Source: Vibrio algivorus (lineage in GTDB: Bacteria; Pseudomonadota; Gammaproteobacteria; Enterobacterales; Vibrionaceae). From it: DNA of 64,000 nucleotides. The position numbers and the translations under genes were made by a program. The notes under the pieces are model-generated. The model was not told where the DNA came from. It saw only the letters and a list, made by a program, of their open reading frames with translations, and ran no database searches. The stretch is taken from assembly GCF_002218005.2 (NCBI RefSeq), contig NZ_AP018679.1:248001-312000 (forward strand). The letters are read 5' to 3'. Shown here in pieces: positions 8,817 through 18,053 of this stretch (positions are counted from its first letter, which is position 1; each line of letters begins with the position of its first letter).

Positions 8817-9265
8817 AAATCGTGATCCTTAGTTAACGGTGAAGCAATTAAAAATGATGCCGTAGGGTCGACAATAATACGATGGTGCATTGCCGTACGG
8901 CCTAGCAACATTCTAAATAACATATTTTCTCTATTGGTTAGCGTAACCTCAATTGGCCACTGCTCACCATTAAAAGCTAGCATGGTTTCGATAACATAGC
9001 GTTGTTCTTCATGACCACCGGAGTCTTTTACTGTTCGTTGATCGATTACTTTAGCCACACATTCTTTAATGAGTTCATCGTTCTTTTGTTGGGGATGAAT
9101 CCAAAAGCGAACCCAAAGCTCGCCATCTTGTTCAAAAGGTTCAATCTTAAAAGTATGCAAGCAAGAACTGCGAGCACCGGTATCAATTTTTGCTTTGATT
9201 TGTTCAATGCCAAGCTCAGGTAAAGCCAACATTTCCCGCCATCCTACAATGATTTTTTTAGTCAT
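8813..9265 (-). CDS. rimB: RimB-like retropepsin-fold ("ATP-dependent zinc protease") protein
   Basis: A 150-residue protein of the family often labelled ATP-dependent zinc protease, in fact with an aspartic-protease (retropepsin) active-site motif, here KIDTGARSS near residue 27. In Pseudomonas the homologous RimB works with RimK on S6 glutamylation. I take the ATG at 9265 (MTKKIIVGWRE), which fits the family's start, rather than a GTG 33 bases upstream without a ribosome-binding site. It is the first gene of the rimB-rimK-desuccinylase unit. Confidence 0.85.
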   Translation of the reverse strand: MTKKIIVGWREMLALPELGIEQIKAKIDTGARSSCLHTFKIEPFEQDGELWVRFWIHPQQKNDELIKECVAKVIDQRTVKDSGGHEEQRYVIETMLAFNGEQWPIEVTLTNRENMLFRMLLGRTAMHHRIIVDPTASFLIASPLTKDHDL

Positions 9266-9473
9266 TTGTATATCGCTAAGGTTGATGAATAAACGCACTC
9301 ACGGGAGGAGTGCTTGGAACTGGTATAGTTTTAGACTACAACAAATAATTAACGTGAAAGGTGATGTTGGGCGCGAATTTAACAATAAAATTTTGGTGCG
9401 TCTTGTGAAAAGTTTTTGTTTTTACGATAAAAAATATTGTTGATAAGGGAAAGTAAGATAACAAGCAAAAAAA

Positions 9474-9500
9474 ACCTTTCCCACACTGGGTGGGAAAGGT
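9474..9500 (-). terminator. strong terminator hairpin on the minus strand, possible small-RNA end
   Basis: A ten-base perfect stem (9474-9483 with 9491-9500) with a seven-base loop. Read on the minus strand it is followed by eight T residues (complement of 9467-9474), a classic intrinsic terminator. No clear gene ends just before it: cysM ends 500 bases upstream. The terminated transcript could be the cysM 3' region or a separate small RNA. The rest of 9266-10006 holds only the repeat copy at 9722-9957. Confidence 0.7.
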
Positions 9501-9721
9501 ACCTCAAAGGAAAATAACATGAACCAATCAGGGACTCGACTGGCTTCACGAATACTGCCATGTATTCACTTAATTAATAAGCAGAATACATGCCAGCTTT
9601 TTAATCTGTTGTTTTTAAAGGGTTTGTTGTGTTTTTGAAGATGGAGGGAGTAAGAGTTGAGCTTTTGTGCACGATTTTGAAACAGAAATGATGAATTTTG
9701 GTGCGATGGCAGGAGTATAAA

Positions 9722-9957
9722 TCAAGTTTTAGGCAAAGCGAATTGAATACGATCATAATTATTTTATCTATCTTCAACTTAACGCTGCATAAAGCTTATT
9801 TAAACTTGCCCTTCGGGAGCTTCATCCAAGCCCTTCTTTATTAAACAGAGAAGCGGCGTCAGATTTGTTTGAAAGGTACCTACATCCCTTCGAAAATCTT
9901 TCTTGTCTAAAAACTTGGATGGTATCTCTGAATCCTACATCTTGAAGTTTGGGTATA
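9722..9957. repeat. TATACCC repeat, left-truncated copy
   Basis: A 236-bp copy that lacks about the first 30 bp including the left tip but keeps the interior (AGGCAAAGCGAATTGAATAC, CTTGCCCTTCGGGAGCTTCA) and the right tip CTTGAAGTTTGGGTATA, itself missing four bases. Confidence 0.8.
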
Positions 9958-10006
9958 AGTGTTATCAGCTAGAAAACTAGACGTGCATATTCAAGAGTAT
10001 CTACGA

Positions 10007-10912
10007 TTAAGAAAATAGCCCTGAGGATAAATAGCGGTCTCCTCTATCACAGACTATAGCAACGACTACTGAGCCAGGATTATTGTTAGCTATTTCAATG
10101 GCCGCATAAACGGCACCACCAGAGCTAACACCAGCACTAATACCTTCTTCACGGGCTAAAGCACGAGCGGTATCTTCTGCTGATTTTTGGTCGATATCGA
10201 TGACTTGATCTATGGTGGAATCATCATAAATACCTGGTAAGTATTCTGTTGGCCAGCGGCGAATTCCTGGAATGGCACTCCCCTCCGAGGGTTGTAATCC
10301 AACAATACAAACATCAGGGTTTTGCGACTTAAGATAGCGGGAAACGCCCACTATCGTACCGGTTGTTCCCATGCTTGAAACAAAGTGAGTGATTTTCCCA
10401 TGGCTTTGTTGCCATATTTCCGGCCCAGTTGAATTAAAGTGCGCATCTGGATTATCTGCATTGTTAAACTGATCAAGTACAATGCCTTTACCTTCTCTTT
10501 GCATTTGTAGTGCTAGATCTCGCGCACCTTCCATGCCTTGTTCTTTAGTGACCAAGATAAGTTCTGCCCCATAGGCTCGCATCGAGTCTTTACGTTCTTG
10601 AGTTGAATTATCCGGCATGATGAGAATCATCTTATAGCCTTTAATCGCGGCAGCCATCGCCAATGCAATACCTGTGTTCCCGCTGGTGGCTTCAATGATA
10701 GTGTCACCTGGTTTTATGGTGCCACGGGTTTCTGCTTGGATAATCATATTGAGGGCAGGGCGGTCTTTCACCGAGCCTGCTGGGTTGTTGCCTTCTAGTT
10801 TGACTAATACCGTGCTTTGATTGTCAGTTACCAAGCGTTGTAATCGGACTAAAGGCGTTTGACCAACGTAAGCCTCGATCGTTGGAAATTCAGAAGTTGG
10901 ATTCTCAGACAC
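10007..10912 (-). CDS. cysM: cysteine synthase B
   Basis: A 301-residue PLP enzyme that makes cysteine from O-acetylserine and sulfide or thiosulfate. The PLP lysine is Lys49 in GSVKDR, the substrate loop EATSGNTGI is at about residue 74, and the phosphate-binding GTTGT is present. The RRWPTEYLPGIY segment is the CysM type rather than CysK. The start is a GTG at 10912 preceded by GAGGG. It is transcribed away from cysPTWA across a shared 207-bp region; in E. coli cysM is the last gene of the cysPTWAM operon, so here it has been turned around. Confidence 0.93.
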   Translation of the reverse strand: MSENPTSEFPTIEAYVGQTPLVRLQRLVTDNQSTVLVKLEGNNPAGSVKDRPALNMIIQAETRGTIKPGDTIIEATSGNTGIALAMAAAIKGYKMILIMPDNSTQERKDSMRAYGAELILVTKEQGMEGARDLALQMQREGKGIVLDQFNNADNPDAHFNSTGPEIWQQSHGKITHFVSSMGTTGTIVGVSRYLKSQNPDVCIVGLQPSEGSAIPGIRRWPTEYLPGIYDDSTIDQVIDIDQKSAEDTARALAREEGISAGVSSGGAVYAAIEIANNNPGSVVVAIVCDRGDRYLSSGLFS

Positions 10913-11119
10913 GTGCTTCCCTCTGCGCTGTAATAAATTCAGTAGCTAGTTTCTATTGTTCTCAGATGCTAACACAATAGCGATTAACAATATTGTAAAC
11001 AATTTATTGTTCGATAATATTCCAAAAAGTTCTATTTCTAACCTTTGTTATCATTAAGTTATAAAGATACTCTAGAACCATAAGGATGCCATTCAGGCAT
11101 ATACAGGAGTATCACTATA
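10913..11119. promoter_or_regulatory. shared cysM/cysP control region
   Basis: A 207-bp, very AT-rich divergent intergenic region. Sulfur-uptake operons of this kind are normally activated by CysB with N-acetylserine; CysB sites are too degenerate to place by eye. A ribosome-binding AGGAG lies 12 bases before the cysP ATG. Confidence 0.5.
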
Positions 11120-12121
11120 ATGAAACGAATCAAAACCGCATTTGCAACGCTATTAATTGCGAGCTCATTTAACGCATCAGCCGCCGATCAAACCATTCTG
11201 AATTCATCTTATGATATCGCGCGTGAATTGTTTGCCACTTATAACCCAATTTTTGAAAAACACTGGCAAGAGAAAACCGGCCAAACGGTTGAGATCAAAC
11301 AATCTCACGGTGGTTCTTCTGCTCAAGCTCGTTCTATTCTGCAAGGTTTATCGGCAGATGTTGTTACCTTTAATCAGGTGACCGATGTTCAGGTATTACA
11401 CGATAAAGGCAAATTGATCCCTGCTGATTGGCAAAGTAAATTGCCTAACGCTAGTTCTCCATATTATTCAACCACGGCTTTTTTAGTTCGTAAAGGTAAC
11501 CCAAAAAATATCCAAGATTGGGGTGACTTGGCTCGAGAAGGTGTATCTTCAGTATTTCCTAACCCTAAGACTTCGGGTAATGCTCGTTACACTTATTTAG
11601 CTGCGCTTGGTTATGCACAGAAATCATTTGGTAAAGAAAATGAAGCAAAGCAAGACGACTTTCTAAAGAAAATGCTAGCCAACGTTGCAGTATTTGACAC
11701 CGGTGGCCGTGGGGCAACAACATCATTTGTTGAGCGTCAAATTGGTGATGTACTAATCACGTTTGAATCAGAAGTGAACAATATTCGTAAGCAATATGGC
11801 GAAGATAATTACGAAGTCGTTGTACCAAAAACATCGATCCTAGCAGAATTCCCTGTTGCTGTTGTTGAGCGAAATGCAAAACGCAATGGAACAACAGAAG
11901 TAGCGACAGAGTACCTTTCTTATTTATACAGTGAAGAAGCACAGCGCATGCTGGCCGGCTTTAACTATCGTGTCCATGATGAAAAAGTAAAAGCTGAATT
12001 TGCTGATCGATTCCCTGAAGTTGAGCTACTTACCGTTGAAGAAATTGCAGGTGGTTGGGAAAATGCAATGAAAACACAGTTTGGAAATGGCGCGAAACTC
12101 GATCAATTGCAACGTCGTTAA
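11120..12121 (+). CDS. cysP: thiosulfate/sulfate ABC transporter, periplasmic binding protein
   Basis: A 333-residue periplasmic binding protein that delivers sulfate or thiosulfate to CysTWA. It has a cleavable signal peptide (cleavage after about residue 21, ASA-ADQ). Family motifs include LNSSYDIARELF, SHGGSSAQARSILQGL, the NPKTSGNARYTYLAALGYA region and FESEVNNIRKQYG. Overall it resembles CysP more than Sbp. First gene of cysP-cysT-cysW-cysA. Confidence 0.93.
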   Translation: MKRIKTAFATLLIASSFNASAADQTILNSSYDIARELFATYNPIFEKHWQEKTGQTVEIKQSHGGSSAQARSILQGLSADVVTFNQVTDVQVLHDKGKLIPADWQSKLPNASSPYYSTTAFLVRKGNPKNIQDWGDLAREGVSSVFPNPKTSGNARYTYLAALGYAQKSFGKENEAKQDDFLKKMLANVAVFDTGGRGATTSFVERQIGDVLITFESEVNNIRKQYGEDNYEVVVPKTSILAEFPVAVVERNAKRNGTTEVATEYLSYLYSEEAQRMLAGFNYRVHDEKVKAEFADRFPEVELLTVEEIAGGWENAMKTQFGNGAKLDQLQRR

Positions 12122-12195
12122 TCTGCATTTCTTAGTATATGGTTACCGCTCGCTTTGGGGTAACCATTCATTTTGATAGATTATTTTGAGGGTTT

Positions 12196-13047
12196 ATGAG
12201 CGGATCTCACGCACTTTCTCGCCCAAAACAGCAACGAGTACTGCCGGGTTTTGCCATTAGTTTAGGCATATCACTTTTATTTGTGAGTTTGATTCTCCTA
12301 CTTCCTGCAACTGGATTAGTGATGCAAACCAAAGGTATGTCACTCAGTGAATACTGGTATGTCATTGCCGACCCTCGTGTGGTGGCAAGTTATAAGGTTA
12401 CGGTGGGAGCTGCGTTTATTGCTTCGTTGTTTAATGGCGCCTTAGGTTTATTACTCGCTTGGGTATTAGTTAGATATCAGTTTCCAGGAAAGCGTATTTT
12501 AGATGCGTTAGTCGATTTACCATTTGCACTACCAACTGCAGTGGCAGGGATAACCTTAGCGACGTTGTACTCAAATAATGGATGGATTGGAAGCCTGCTA
12601 GAAGATGTTGGTATTAAAGTCGCGTATACCCCTTTAGGTATTATTGTTGCGATGGCTTTTACGAGTATTCCATTTGTTGTACGTACTGTTCAGCCAGTCT
12701 TAGAAGAAATTTCTCAAGAGGAAGAAGAGGCGGGAGTAACACTTGGCGCATCCGATTGGGCCGTGTTTTGGAAAGTCATTATGCCCTCTATTCGTCCAGC
12801 TTTGATAGTTGGCGTTGCTTTATCATTTACACGTAGTCTAGGTGAATTCGGAGCGGTGATCTTTATCGCAGGTAATATGCCATATGTGAGTGAGATAACC
12901 TCATTAATGATATTTGTTCGCTTACAGGAATTTGACTTCCCGGCAGCCAGTGCTATTGCCTCGGTCGTTCTTCTTACTTCATTGTCACTGTTACTGCTCA
13001 TAAACCTATGGCAAGGCGCTTATTTACGCCGTATTCATGGTAAGTAA
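12196..13047 (+). CDS. cysT: sulfate/thiosulfate ABC transporter permease CysT
   Basis: A 283-residue inner-membrane permease with about six helices and the EAA-type cytoplasmic loop (EEAGVTLGASDWAVFWKVIMP) that contacts the ATPase. It follows cysP after 74 bases and precedes cysW by nine bases. Confidence 0.93.
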   Translation: MSGSHALSRPKQQRVLPGFAISLGISLLFVSLILLLPATGLVMQTKGMSLSEYWYVIADPRVVASYKVTVGAAFIASLFNGALGLLLAWVLVRYQFPGKRILDALVDLPFALPTAVAGITLATLYSNNGWIGSLLEDVGIKVAYTPLGIIVAMAFTSIPFVVRTVQPVLEEISQEEEEAGVTLGASDWAVFWKVIMPSIRPALIVGVALSFTRSLGEFGAVIFIAGNMPYVSEITSLMIFVRLQEFDFPAASAIASVVLLTSLSLLLLINLWQGAYLRRIHGK

Positions 13048-13056
13048 GGAGATATG

Positions 13057-13941
13057 ATGTCCAAATCTTCACATATTCGGCCTTCACGTGTTGGCGAAAA
13101 GCCTTTAGTCAAATGGAGTTTAATTTCTCTTGCGCTTTTTTTCGTCGCTATTCTTTTAGTTATTCCACTCATAAGTATTTTTCAACAAGCTTTTGCAAGT
13201 GGAATTGCTATCTATTTTAATAACTTGAGTGAGCCTGATACGCTTCATGCGATTGGTTTAACTTTGATTGTGGCATTATTAACCGTACCGATAAATTTGG
13301 TTTTCGGCGTAATGCTCGCTTGGTCGGTGACCCGGTTTGACTTTATTGGTCGCAAGTTTTTAATCACTTTAATTGATATACCGTTTGCGGTATCTCCGGT
13401 TGTAGCTGGCCTTTTATATCTGTTGCTATACGGAAGCAGTGGTTGGTTAGGTGAATGGTTATTTGAACATGATTTACAAATTATGTTCGCTTGGCCGGGG
13501 ATTTTACTGGTGACTGTATTTGTGACTTGTCCATTTGTGGCGCGAGAGCTGATTCCTTTAATGCAGCAACAAGGCCAGTCGGATGAAGAGGCTGCTGTGA
13601 TTTTAGGGGCTTCTTGGTGGCAATTATTTCGTCGTGTAACACTACCCAATATCAAATGGGCATTGATTTATGGTGTTATTTTGACCAATGCGCGAGCGGT
13701 TGGTGAGTTTGGGGCGGTGGCTGTGGTATCAGGCAATATTCGTGGTGAAACCAACACATTACCATTACATGTTCAATTGTTGTATGAGGATTATCAATCA
13801 GAAGCGGCTTTTGCCAGTGCATCTTTATTGGCATTTATCGCATTATTGACTTTGATTTTTAAAGCCATCGTTGAATGGCGACAAGAGCGTAATCATATCA
13901 ACGGTCAGCAGTCTCAACAAAAGCAACAAGGTGAATTATGA
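13057..13941 (+). CDS. cysW: sulfate/thiosulfate ABC transporter permease CysW
   Basis: A 294-residue permease partner of CysT, with the loop DEEAAVILGASWWQLFRRV and the GEFGAVAVVSG segment. Two ATGs are adjacent; AGGAG at 13047 is two bases from the first and five from the second (13057), which I prefer. Its stop codon overlaps the start of cysA by four bases. Confidence 0.92.
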   Translation: MSKSSHIRPSRVGEKPLVKWSLISLALFFVAILLVIPLISIFQQAFASGIAIYFNNLSEPDTLHAIGLTLIVALLTVPINLVFGVMLAWSVTRFDFIGRKFLITLIDIPFAVSPVVAGLLYLLLYGSSGWLGEWLFEHDLQIMFAWPGILLVTVFVTCPFVARELIPLMQQQGQSDEEAAVILGASWWQLFRRVTLPNIKWALIYGVILTNARAVGEFGAVAVVSGNIRGETNTLPLHVQLLYEDYQSEAAFASASLLAFIALLTLIFKAIVEWRQERNHINGQQSQQKQQGEL

Positions 13942-15068
13942 GTATTCGTTTAAAAAATATTTCCAAGCAATTTGGTAAATTTGAGGCACTTTCACCGCTC
14001 TCGTTAGATATTGAAAATGGTGAAATGATAGGGCTGTTGGGGCCGTCTGGTTCGGGTAAAACCACGTTATTGCGCATTATTGCTGGATTAGAGAATGCCA
14101 ATACGGGCTCTATTCATTTTGGTGACAAAGACGTAACTAACATTCATGTGCGTGACCGTCGAGTGGGCTTTGTATTTCAAAATTACGCGTTATTTCGCCA
14201 TATGACGGTTGCTGACAACGTCGCTTTTGGCTTGCAAGTTATGGATCGTTCAGTACGACCTAGCACTGCCGAAATAAATAAACGTGTAAAGCAATTATTA
14301 GATATAGTTCAACTTGGGCATTTAGCTGGACGTTACCCTGAGCAACTTTCCGGTGGTCAGAAGCAACGTATTGCTTTAGCTCGAGCATTGGCAACCAAAC
14401 CAGAAGTGTTATTGCTGGATGAACCTTTTGGCGCACTGGATGCTAAAGTGCGTAAAGATCTGCGTCGTTGGCTGCGTAATTTACATGATGAATTAGGCTT
14501 TACCAGTGTATTTGTTACCCACGATCAAGATGAAGCTTTAGAGCTTTCAGACCGTGTTGTGGTAATGAGTAACGGTAAAATAGAGCAGGTAGACTCACCA
14601 GTAGAGCTTTACGCTCACCCAAATAGCCGTTTTGTGTTTGATTTCTTTGGTAACGTTAATCAGTTCCAAGCTAAATGGGATAATAAACACTGGCAAAATG
14701 GGGAAGCCTTCATTTTGCCGCCTAAAACGGAAAGTACTCAAAAGAGTGGGTCTTTGTATATTCGTGGTCATGAATTGAGTTTATCGACCAAACCAAACAG
14801 TCAAGCATCATTACCTTGTCAAGTGGTGGCGGTGAACCCTGTTGGTGCGGAAGTGCGAGTTGAATTATCACCACTGGGTTGGGAAACCAATGAGATTTGG
14901 GAAGCGAAACTATCGCATCAAACCTTAAATGAACAATCGTTTAAACGTGGTGATGAAGTGTTCGCTGTGCCTCAAGTCGGTTACTTCTTTGCTGATGGAG
15001 ATAAAGGCGAACCGACGGTTTTACGTTGGCCATTTCTCGCACCGGGTAACTTGATGTTTGATATCTAA
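13938..15068 (+). CDS. cysA: sulfate/thiosulfate ABC transporter ATPase
   Basis: A 376-residue ATPase. Walker A is GPSGSGKTT near residue 35, the signature is LSGGQKQR, Walker B is LLLDEPFGALD, and the switch histidine is in VTHDQDEA. The C-terminal ~120 residues form the TOBE-type regulatory domain. Translationally coupled to cysW by the ATGA overlap and followed by a strong terminator that ends the operon. Confidence 0.95.
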   Translation: MSIRLKNISKQFGKFEALSPLSLDIENGEMIGLLGPSGSGKTTLLRIIAGLENANTGSIHFGDKDVTNIHVRDRRVGFVFQNYALFRHMTVADNVAFGLQVMDRSVRPSTAEINKRVKQLLDIVQLGHLAGRYPEQLSGGQKQRIALARALATKPEVLLLDEPFGALDAKVRKDLRRWLRNLHDELGFTSVFVTHDQDEALELSDRVVVMSNGKIEQVDSPVELYAHPNSRFVFDFFGNVNQFQAKWDNKHWQNGEAFILPPKTESTQKSGSLYIRGHELSLSTKPNSQASLPCQVVAVNPVGAEVRVELSPLGWETNEIWEAKLSHQTLNEQSFKRGDEVFAVPQVGYFFADGDKGEPTVLRWPFLAPGNLMFDI

Positions 15069-15108
15069 ACGAGCATCAATAGATTTTAGGACAAGACAAT
15101 TTATATTA

Positions 15109-15140
15109 AAAGGGTCGCTATAAATGATAGTGACCCTTTC
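15109..15140 (+). terminator. terminator of cysPTWA
   Basis: A 13-base stem with one G-T pair (15109-15121 with 15127-15139), five-base loop, A-run before and T-run in the right arm. It can also serve the converging DUF2999 gene. Confidence 0.85.
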
Positions 15141-15178
15141 TAAATGACCTATACGCCAGTAAATTCTGTACCTTGAAA

Positions 15179-15430
15179 TTACTTCTGAAGCTTTTCTTTT
15201 GCTTCTTCTACCTTTGAGTAATCCAAGCCCAATTCATCCACTGCATCTTTAATTAATGCAGGATTTTGCATGACCTGAGCCATCAGAATTTGTAGTTTTT
15301 CTTGTGGTAAACCTAGTTGGCTTATTGTTGCCATGGCAGCCAATGGGTTGGTGGTCAGCTCTTGAAAAATTTCACGGATCTGAGCATCTTCAATATTGTT
15401 TTCTTTTAACAGAGCCAAAATTGGATTCAT
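15179..15430 (-). CDS. DUF2999 family protein
   Basis: An 83-residue acidic, helical protein matching the Vibrio/Shewanella DUF2999 family over its full length (MNPILALLKENNIEDAQI..., NPLAAMATI, LGLPQEKLQ). Function unknown. It has no signal or membrane segment. AGAGA lies before the ATG. Confidence 0.85.
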   Translation of the reverse strand: MNPILALLKENNIEDAQIREIFQELTTNPLAAMATISQLGLPQEKLQILMAQVMQNPALIKDAVDELGLDYSKVEEAKEKLQK

Positions 15431-15559
15431 GGTTCTCTCTTCTGTTAGTCAAATAAAGCCCTATGCTACACCAATTTAGATATCCGAATGAAGTTTTTAT
15501 AAACAAACTCTTTTACGTGAATAACTGTAAGAAAATATAAATTTTGAACTACTCTTATT

Positions 15560-15570
15560 TATACCCAAGT
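15560..15570. repeat. isolated TATACCCAAGT tip
   Basis: Only the terminal 11 bases of the repeat family are recognisable here, in the region upstream of the cytochrome operon. Confidence 0.4.
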
Positions 15571-15623
15571 CGTTAGGGTACATATCTCCTCAAAATACAA
15601 TGAAAAGTTAGGAAGTGTTCATT

Positions 15624-15965
15624 ATGGGTATGACTAAATTAATTATCGGGCTAGTCGTGGGATGTTTATCATTTACTTCTTATGCACAAGATGATGAGCA
15701 ATTTAACGTCGGGCAAAAGAAGGCGGCCGTTTGCATGACTTGCCATGGTAGTGATGGGATTTCAAATATTGATATTTATCCTAATCTGCAAGGCCAGAAA
15801 ATGGAGTATTTAGTCACTACCCTTAAAGCCTACCAACGTCGCCAACGTAGTGGTGGTCTAGCATTAGTGATGTATGAGCAAGCTGATAGCCTGACAGAAA
15901 AAGACATGCAAGACATTAGCTATTTTTTCTCCAAAGTGACGTCTTCATCTAATACAAATGAATAA
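15624..15965 (+). CDS. small periplasmic c-type cytochrome
   Basis: A 113-residue monoheme cytochrome c with a signal peptide (cleavage after about residue 21, SYA-QDD) and one heme site, CMTCH at residues 37-41. The TLKAYQRRQR...MYEQADSL segment before the C-terminal helix contains the axial methionine. The ATG at 15624 follows AGGAAG at 15610; a GTG nine bases earlier is possible. It is the first gene of the cbb3-type oxidase cluster and is probably the electron donor to that oxidase. Confidence 0.88.
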   Translation: MGMTKLIIGLVVGCLSFTSYAQDDEQFNVGQKKAAVCMTCHGSDGISNIDIYPNLQGQKMEYLVTTLKAYQRRQRSGGLALVMYEQADSLTEKDMQDISYFFSKVTSSSNTNE

Positions 15966-16015
15966 CGCTCCATCTATTTTCACTGCATGATGCTTATCTA
16001 ACACGGAGGTACATG

Positions 16016-17464
16016 ATGGAAACCACTTATGATATGAAAATAGTGAAGTATTTCATTATAACCAGCTTAATTTGGGCGCTATTGGGAATGTTGGTTGGCC
16101 TGATGCTCGCTGCACAACTTTATTGGCCAGTATTAAATTTTAATTCTGAATATATTCAGTTTGGACGGTTGCGTCCTTTGCATACTTCCGGTGTGATTTT
16201 TGGTTTTGTAGTTAATATTCTTATGGGAACGTCTTTATATATTGTTCAACGTACCAGTAAAACCGATCTATTTAATAAAAGCTTATCTTGGATGGTCTAT
16301 TGGGGTTGGCAGTTGGTGTTAGTGTTGGCATTAATCACATTACCTTTGGGATTTACCTCATCGAAAGAATATGCCGAGCTAGAGTGGCCGATTGATATTC
16401 TCATTGCCGTGGTATGGGTGATGTATGCCATTTTATTCTTCGGTACGGTTGCTAAGAGAAAGGTTAAACATATTTTTGTGGCTAACTGGTTTTTCGGTGC
16501 ATTTATTATTGTGATCGCGATGATCTTTATTATTAATAATTTAGAAATCCCTGTTAATTGGACGAAATCGTATTCTATCTACGCTGGAACTCAAGATGCG
16601 ATTGTTCAATGGTGGTGGGGGCATAATGCGGTAGGATTTTTATTAACAGCCGGCATCATAGGTATGAATTATTACTTTATACCTAAAGTTTCTGAACGTC
16701 CGATCTATTCTTATCGTTTATCGATCGTCCATTTTTGGGGGTTAGTGGGCTTTTATACTTGGGCGGGGACTCACCATCTTGTTTACTCTTCGGTTTCAGA
16801 TTGGATTCAAAATCTAGGCATTATTATGTCTTTATTATTGTGGCTGCCGTCTTGGGGTGGGGCATTCAATAGCCTGATGACCTTGCTTTCGAATAAAGAA
16901 AAATTAAAGCATGACTACGTGATGTTGTTCTTTCTCTCTGCGGTTTTGTACTACGCACTAGCCACTTTAGAAGGGCCATTACTCGCTATTCGGTGGTTTA
17001 ACATGATTGCTCATAATACCGAATGGATTGTCGGCCATGTTCACTCTGCCGCTTTAGGTTGGGTCGCGATGTCTGGCTTTGCGGTGTTTTATTACTTCAT
17101 CCCAAGGCTTTGGGGGCGTGAGCAAATGTGGTCACGACGCCTAGTGAAATGGCACTTCTGGCTGGCACATATTGGGATTGCGATTTATGCGGTGGCGCTT
17201 TGGATTGGCGGAATCGGTCAAGGTTATATGTGGTTGAAGCAACATCCAGATGGTTCACTCGCTTATAGTTTTGTGGACTCGATGAATTTTGTCGCACCAT
17301 GGATGTTAGCAAGGTTTATTGGTGGAGCGTTGTTTGTTGTTGGTGTGATCATCATGATTTACAACTTATATAAAACCTTATCATTGCCCATTTCTGCGCT
17401 AAATCAGAGTCCTAAAACACGTGAGTTAGAAAATTCAGACGAGGGGAAAGTATATGTTAAATAA
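16016..17464 (+). CDS. ccoN: cbb3-type cytochrome c oxidase subunit I (divergent CcoN)
   Basis: A 482-residue, twelve-helix heme-copper oxidase subunit. Visible ligands: His56 (low-spin heme, HTSG), His203 (WGHN), His253/His254 (CuB), His341 and His343 (VGHVHS), plus Tyr248 in HFWGLVGFYTWAG, the cross-linked tyrosine position of cbb3 oxidases. All catalytic residues are therefore present. The sequence departs from ordinary CcoN in several loops (for example THHLVYSS where most have PHHLHYT). GGAGG is three bases from the ATG at 16013 and six from that at 16016, which I prefer. It overlaps ccoO by 11 bases. Confidence 0.93.
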   Translation: METTYDMKIVKYFIITSLIWALLGMLVGLMLAAQLYWPVLNFNSEYIQFGRLRPLHTSGVIFGFVVNILMGTSLYIVQRTSKTDLFNKSLSWMVYWGWQLVLVLALITLPLGFTSSKEYAELEWPIDILIAVVWVMYAILFFGTVAKRKVKHIFVANWFFGAFIIVIAMIFIINNLEIPVNWTKSYSIYAGTQDAIVQWWWGHNAVGFLLTAGIIGMNYYFIPKVSERPIYSYRLSIVHFWGLVGFYTWAGTHHLVYSSVSDWIQNLGIIMSLLLWLPSWGGAFNSLMTLLSNKEKLKHDYVMLFFLSAVLYYALATLEGPLLAIRWFNMIAHNTEWIVGHVHSAALGWVAMSGFAVFYYFIPRLWGREQMWSRRLVKWHFWLAHIGIAIYAVALWIGGIGQGYMWLKQHPDGSLAYSFVDSMNFVAPWMLARFIGGALFVVGVIIMIYNLYKTLSLPISALNQSPKTRELENSDEGKVYVK

Positions 17465-18044
17465 AGACTTTACCCAATCTGTTTGGATATTAATTATTTC
17501 TGTCATCGTGGTCGCAAGTTTTTCATTATTGACTTGGGTCGTTCCTGATTTGTTTATGAAAGATGAGTTGATCGAAAAATCAAAAATGAAACCGTATAGT
17601 GCTTTACAACTTGCTGGACGTGATATTTACATCAGTGAAGGTTGTCATACTTGTCACTCACAAATGGTGAGGCCATTACCGGCAGAGGTCGCACGTTATG
17701 GTGAAGCCACTAAGGCAGAAGATGATATTTATGAATATCCCAATCTATGGGGTTCAAAACGTACGGGCCCTGATTTGGCCAACTTAGGTCGAAAATATTC
17801 AGACCAATGGCACCAATTGCATTTAATGGACCCTCGCTCTGTTGTACCTACTTCCATTATGCCAGCCTACCCATGGTTATTTGAAAAAGTGTTAGATGGG
17901 GAAGATGTTGCCGACAAAATGGAAGCCTTGCGAATACTTGGAGTTCCTTACACCGATGAGGAAATTGATAAAGGGCGTTTACAGGTACGAAATAAAACAC
18001 ATGCCGATGCACTAATCAGTTATTTACAGAGCTTAGGTGAATAA
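17454..18044 (+). CDS. ccoO: cbb3-type cytochrome c oxidase subunit II
   Basis: A 196-residue membrane-anchored monoheme cytochrome c: one N-terminal helix (about residues 9-30) and the heme site CHTCH at 64-68, followed by the SQMVRPL and GPDLANLGRKY motifs typical of CcoO and an axial Met in TSIMPAYPWL. Translation is coupled to ccoN. Confidence 0.94.
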   Translation: MLNKDFTQSVWILIISVIVVASFSLLTWVVPDLFMKDELIEKSKMKPYSALQLAGRDIYISEGCHTCHSQMVRPLPAEVARYGEATKAEDDIYEYPNLWGSKRTGPDLANLGRKYSDQWHQLHLMDPRSVVPTSIMPAYPWLFEKVLDGEDVADKMEALRILGVPYTDEEIDKGRLQVRNKTHADALISYLQSLGE

Positions 18045-18053
18045 GGGGGCAAT

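Noticed and set aside
9379..9561. 60-residue minus-strand frame across the terminator hairpin
   Set aside because: It reads straight through a perfect intrinsic terminator, which is not compatible with a real coding region; the RNA interpretation fits better.
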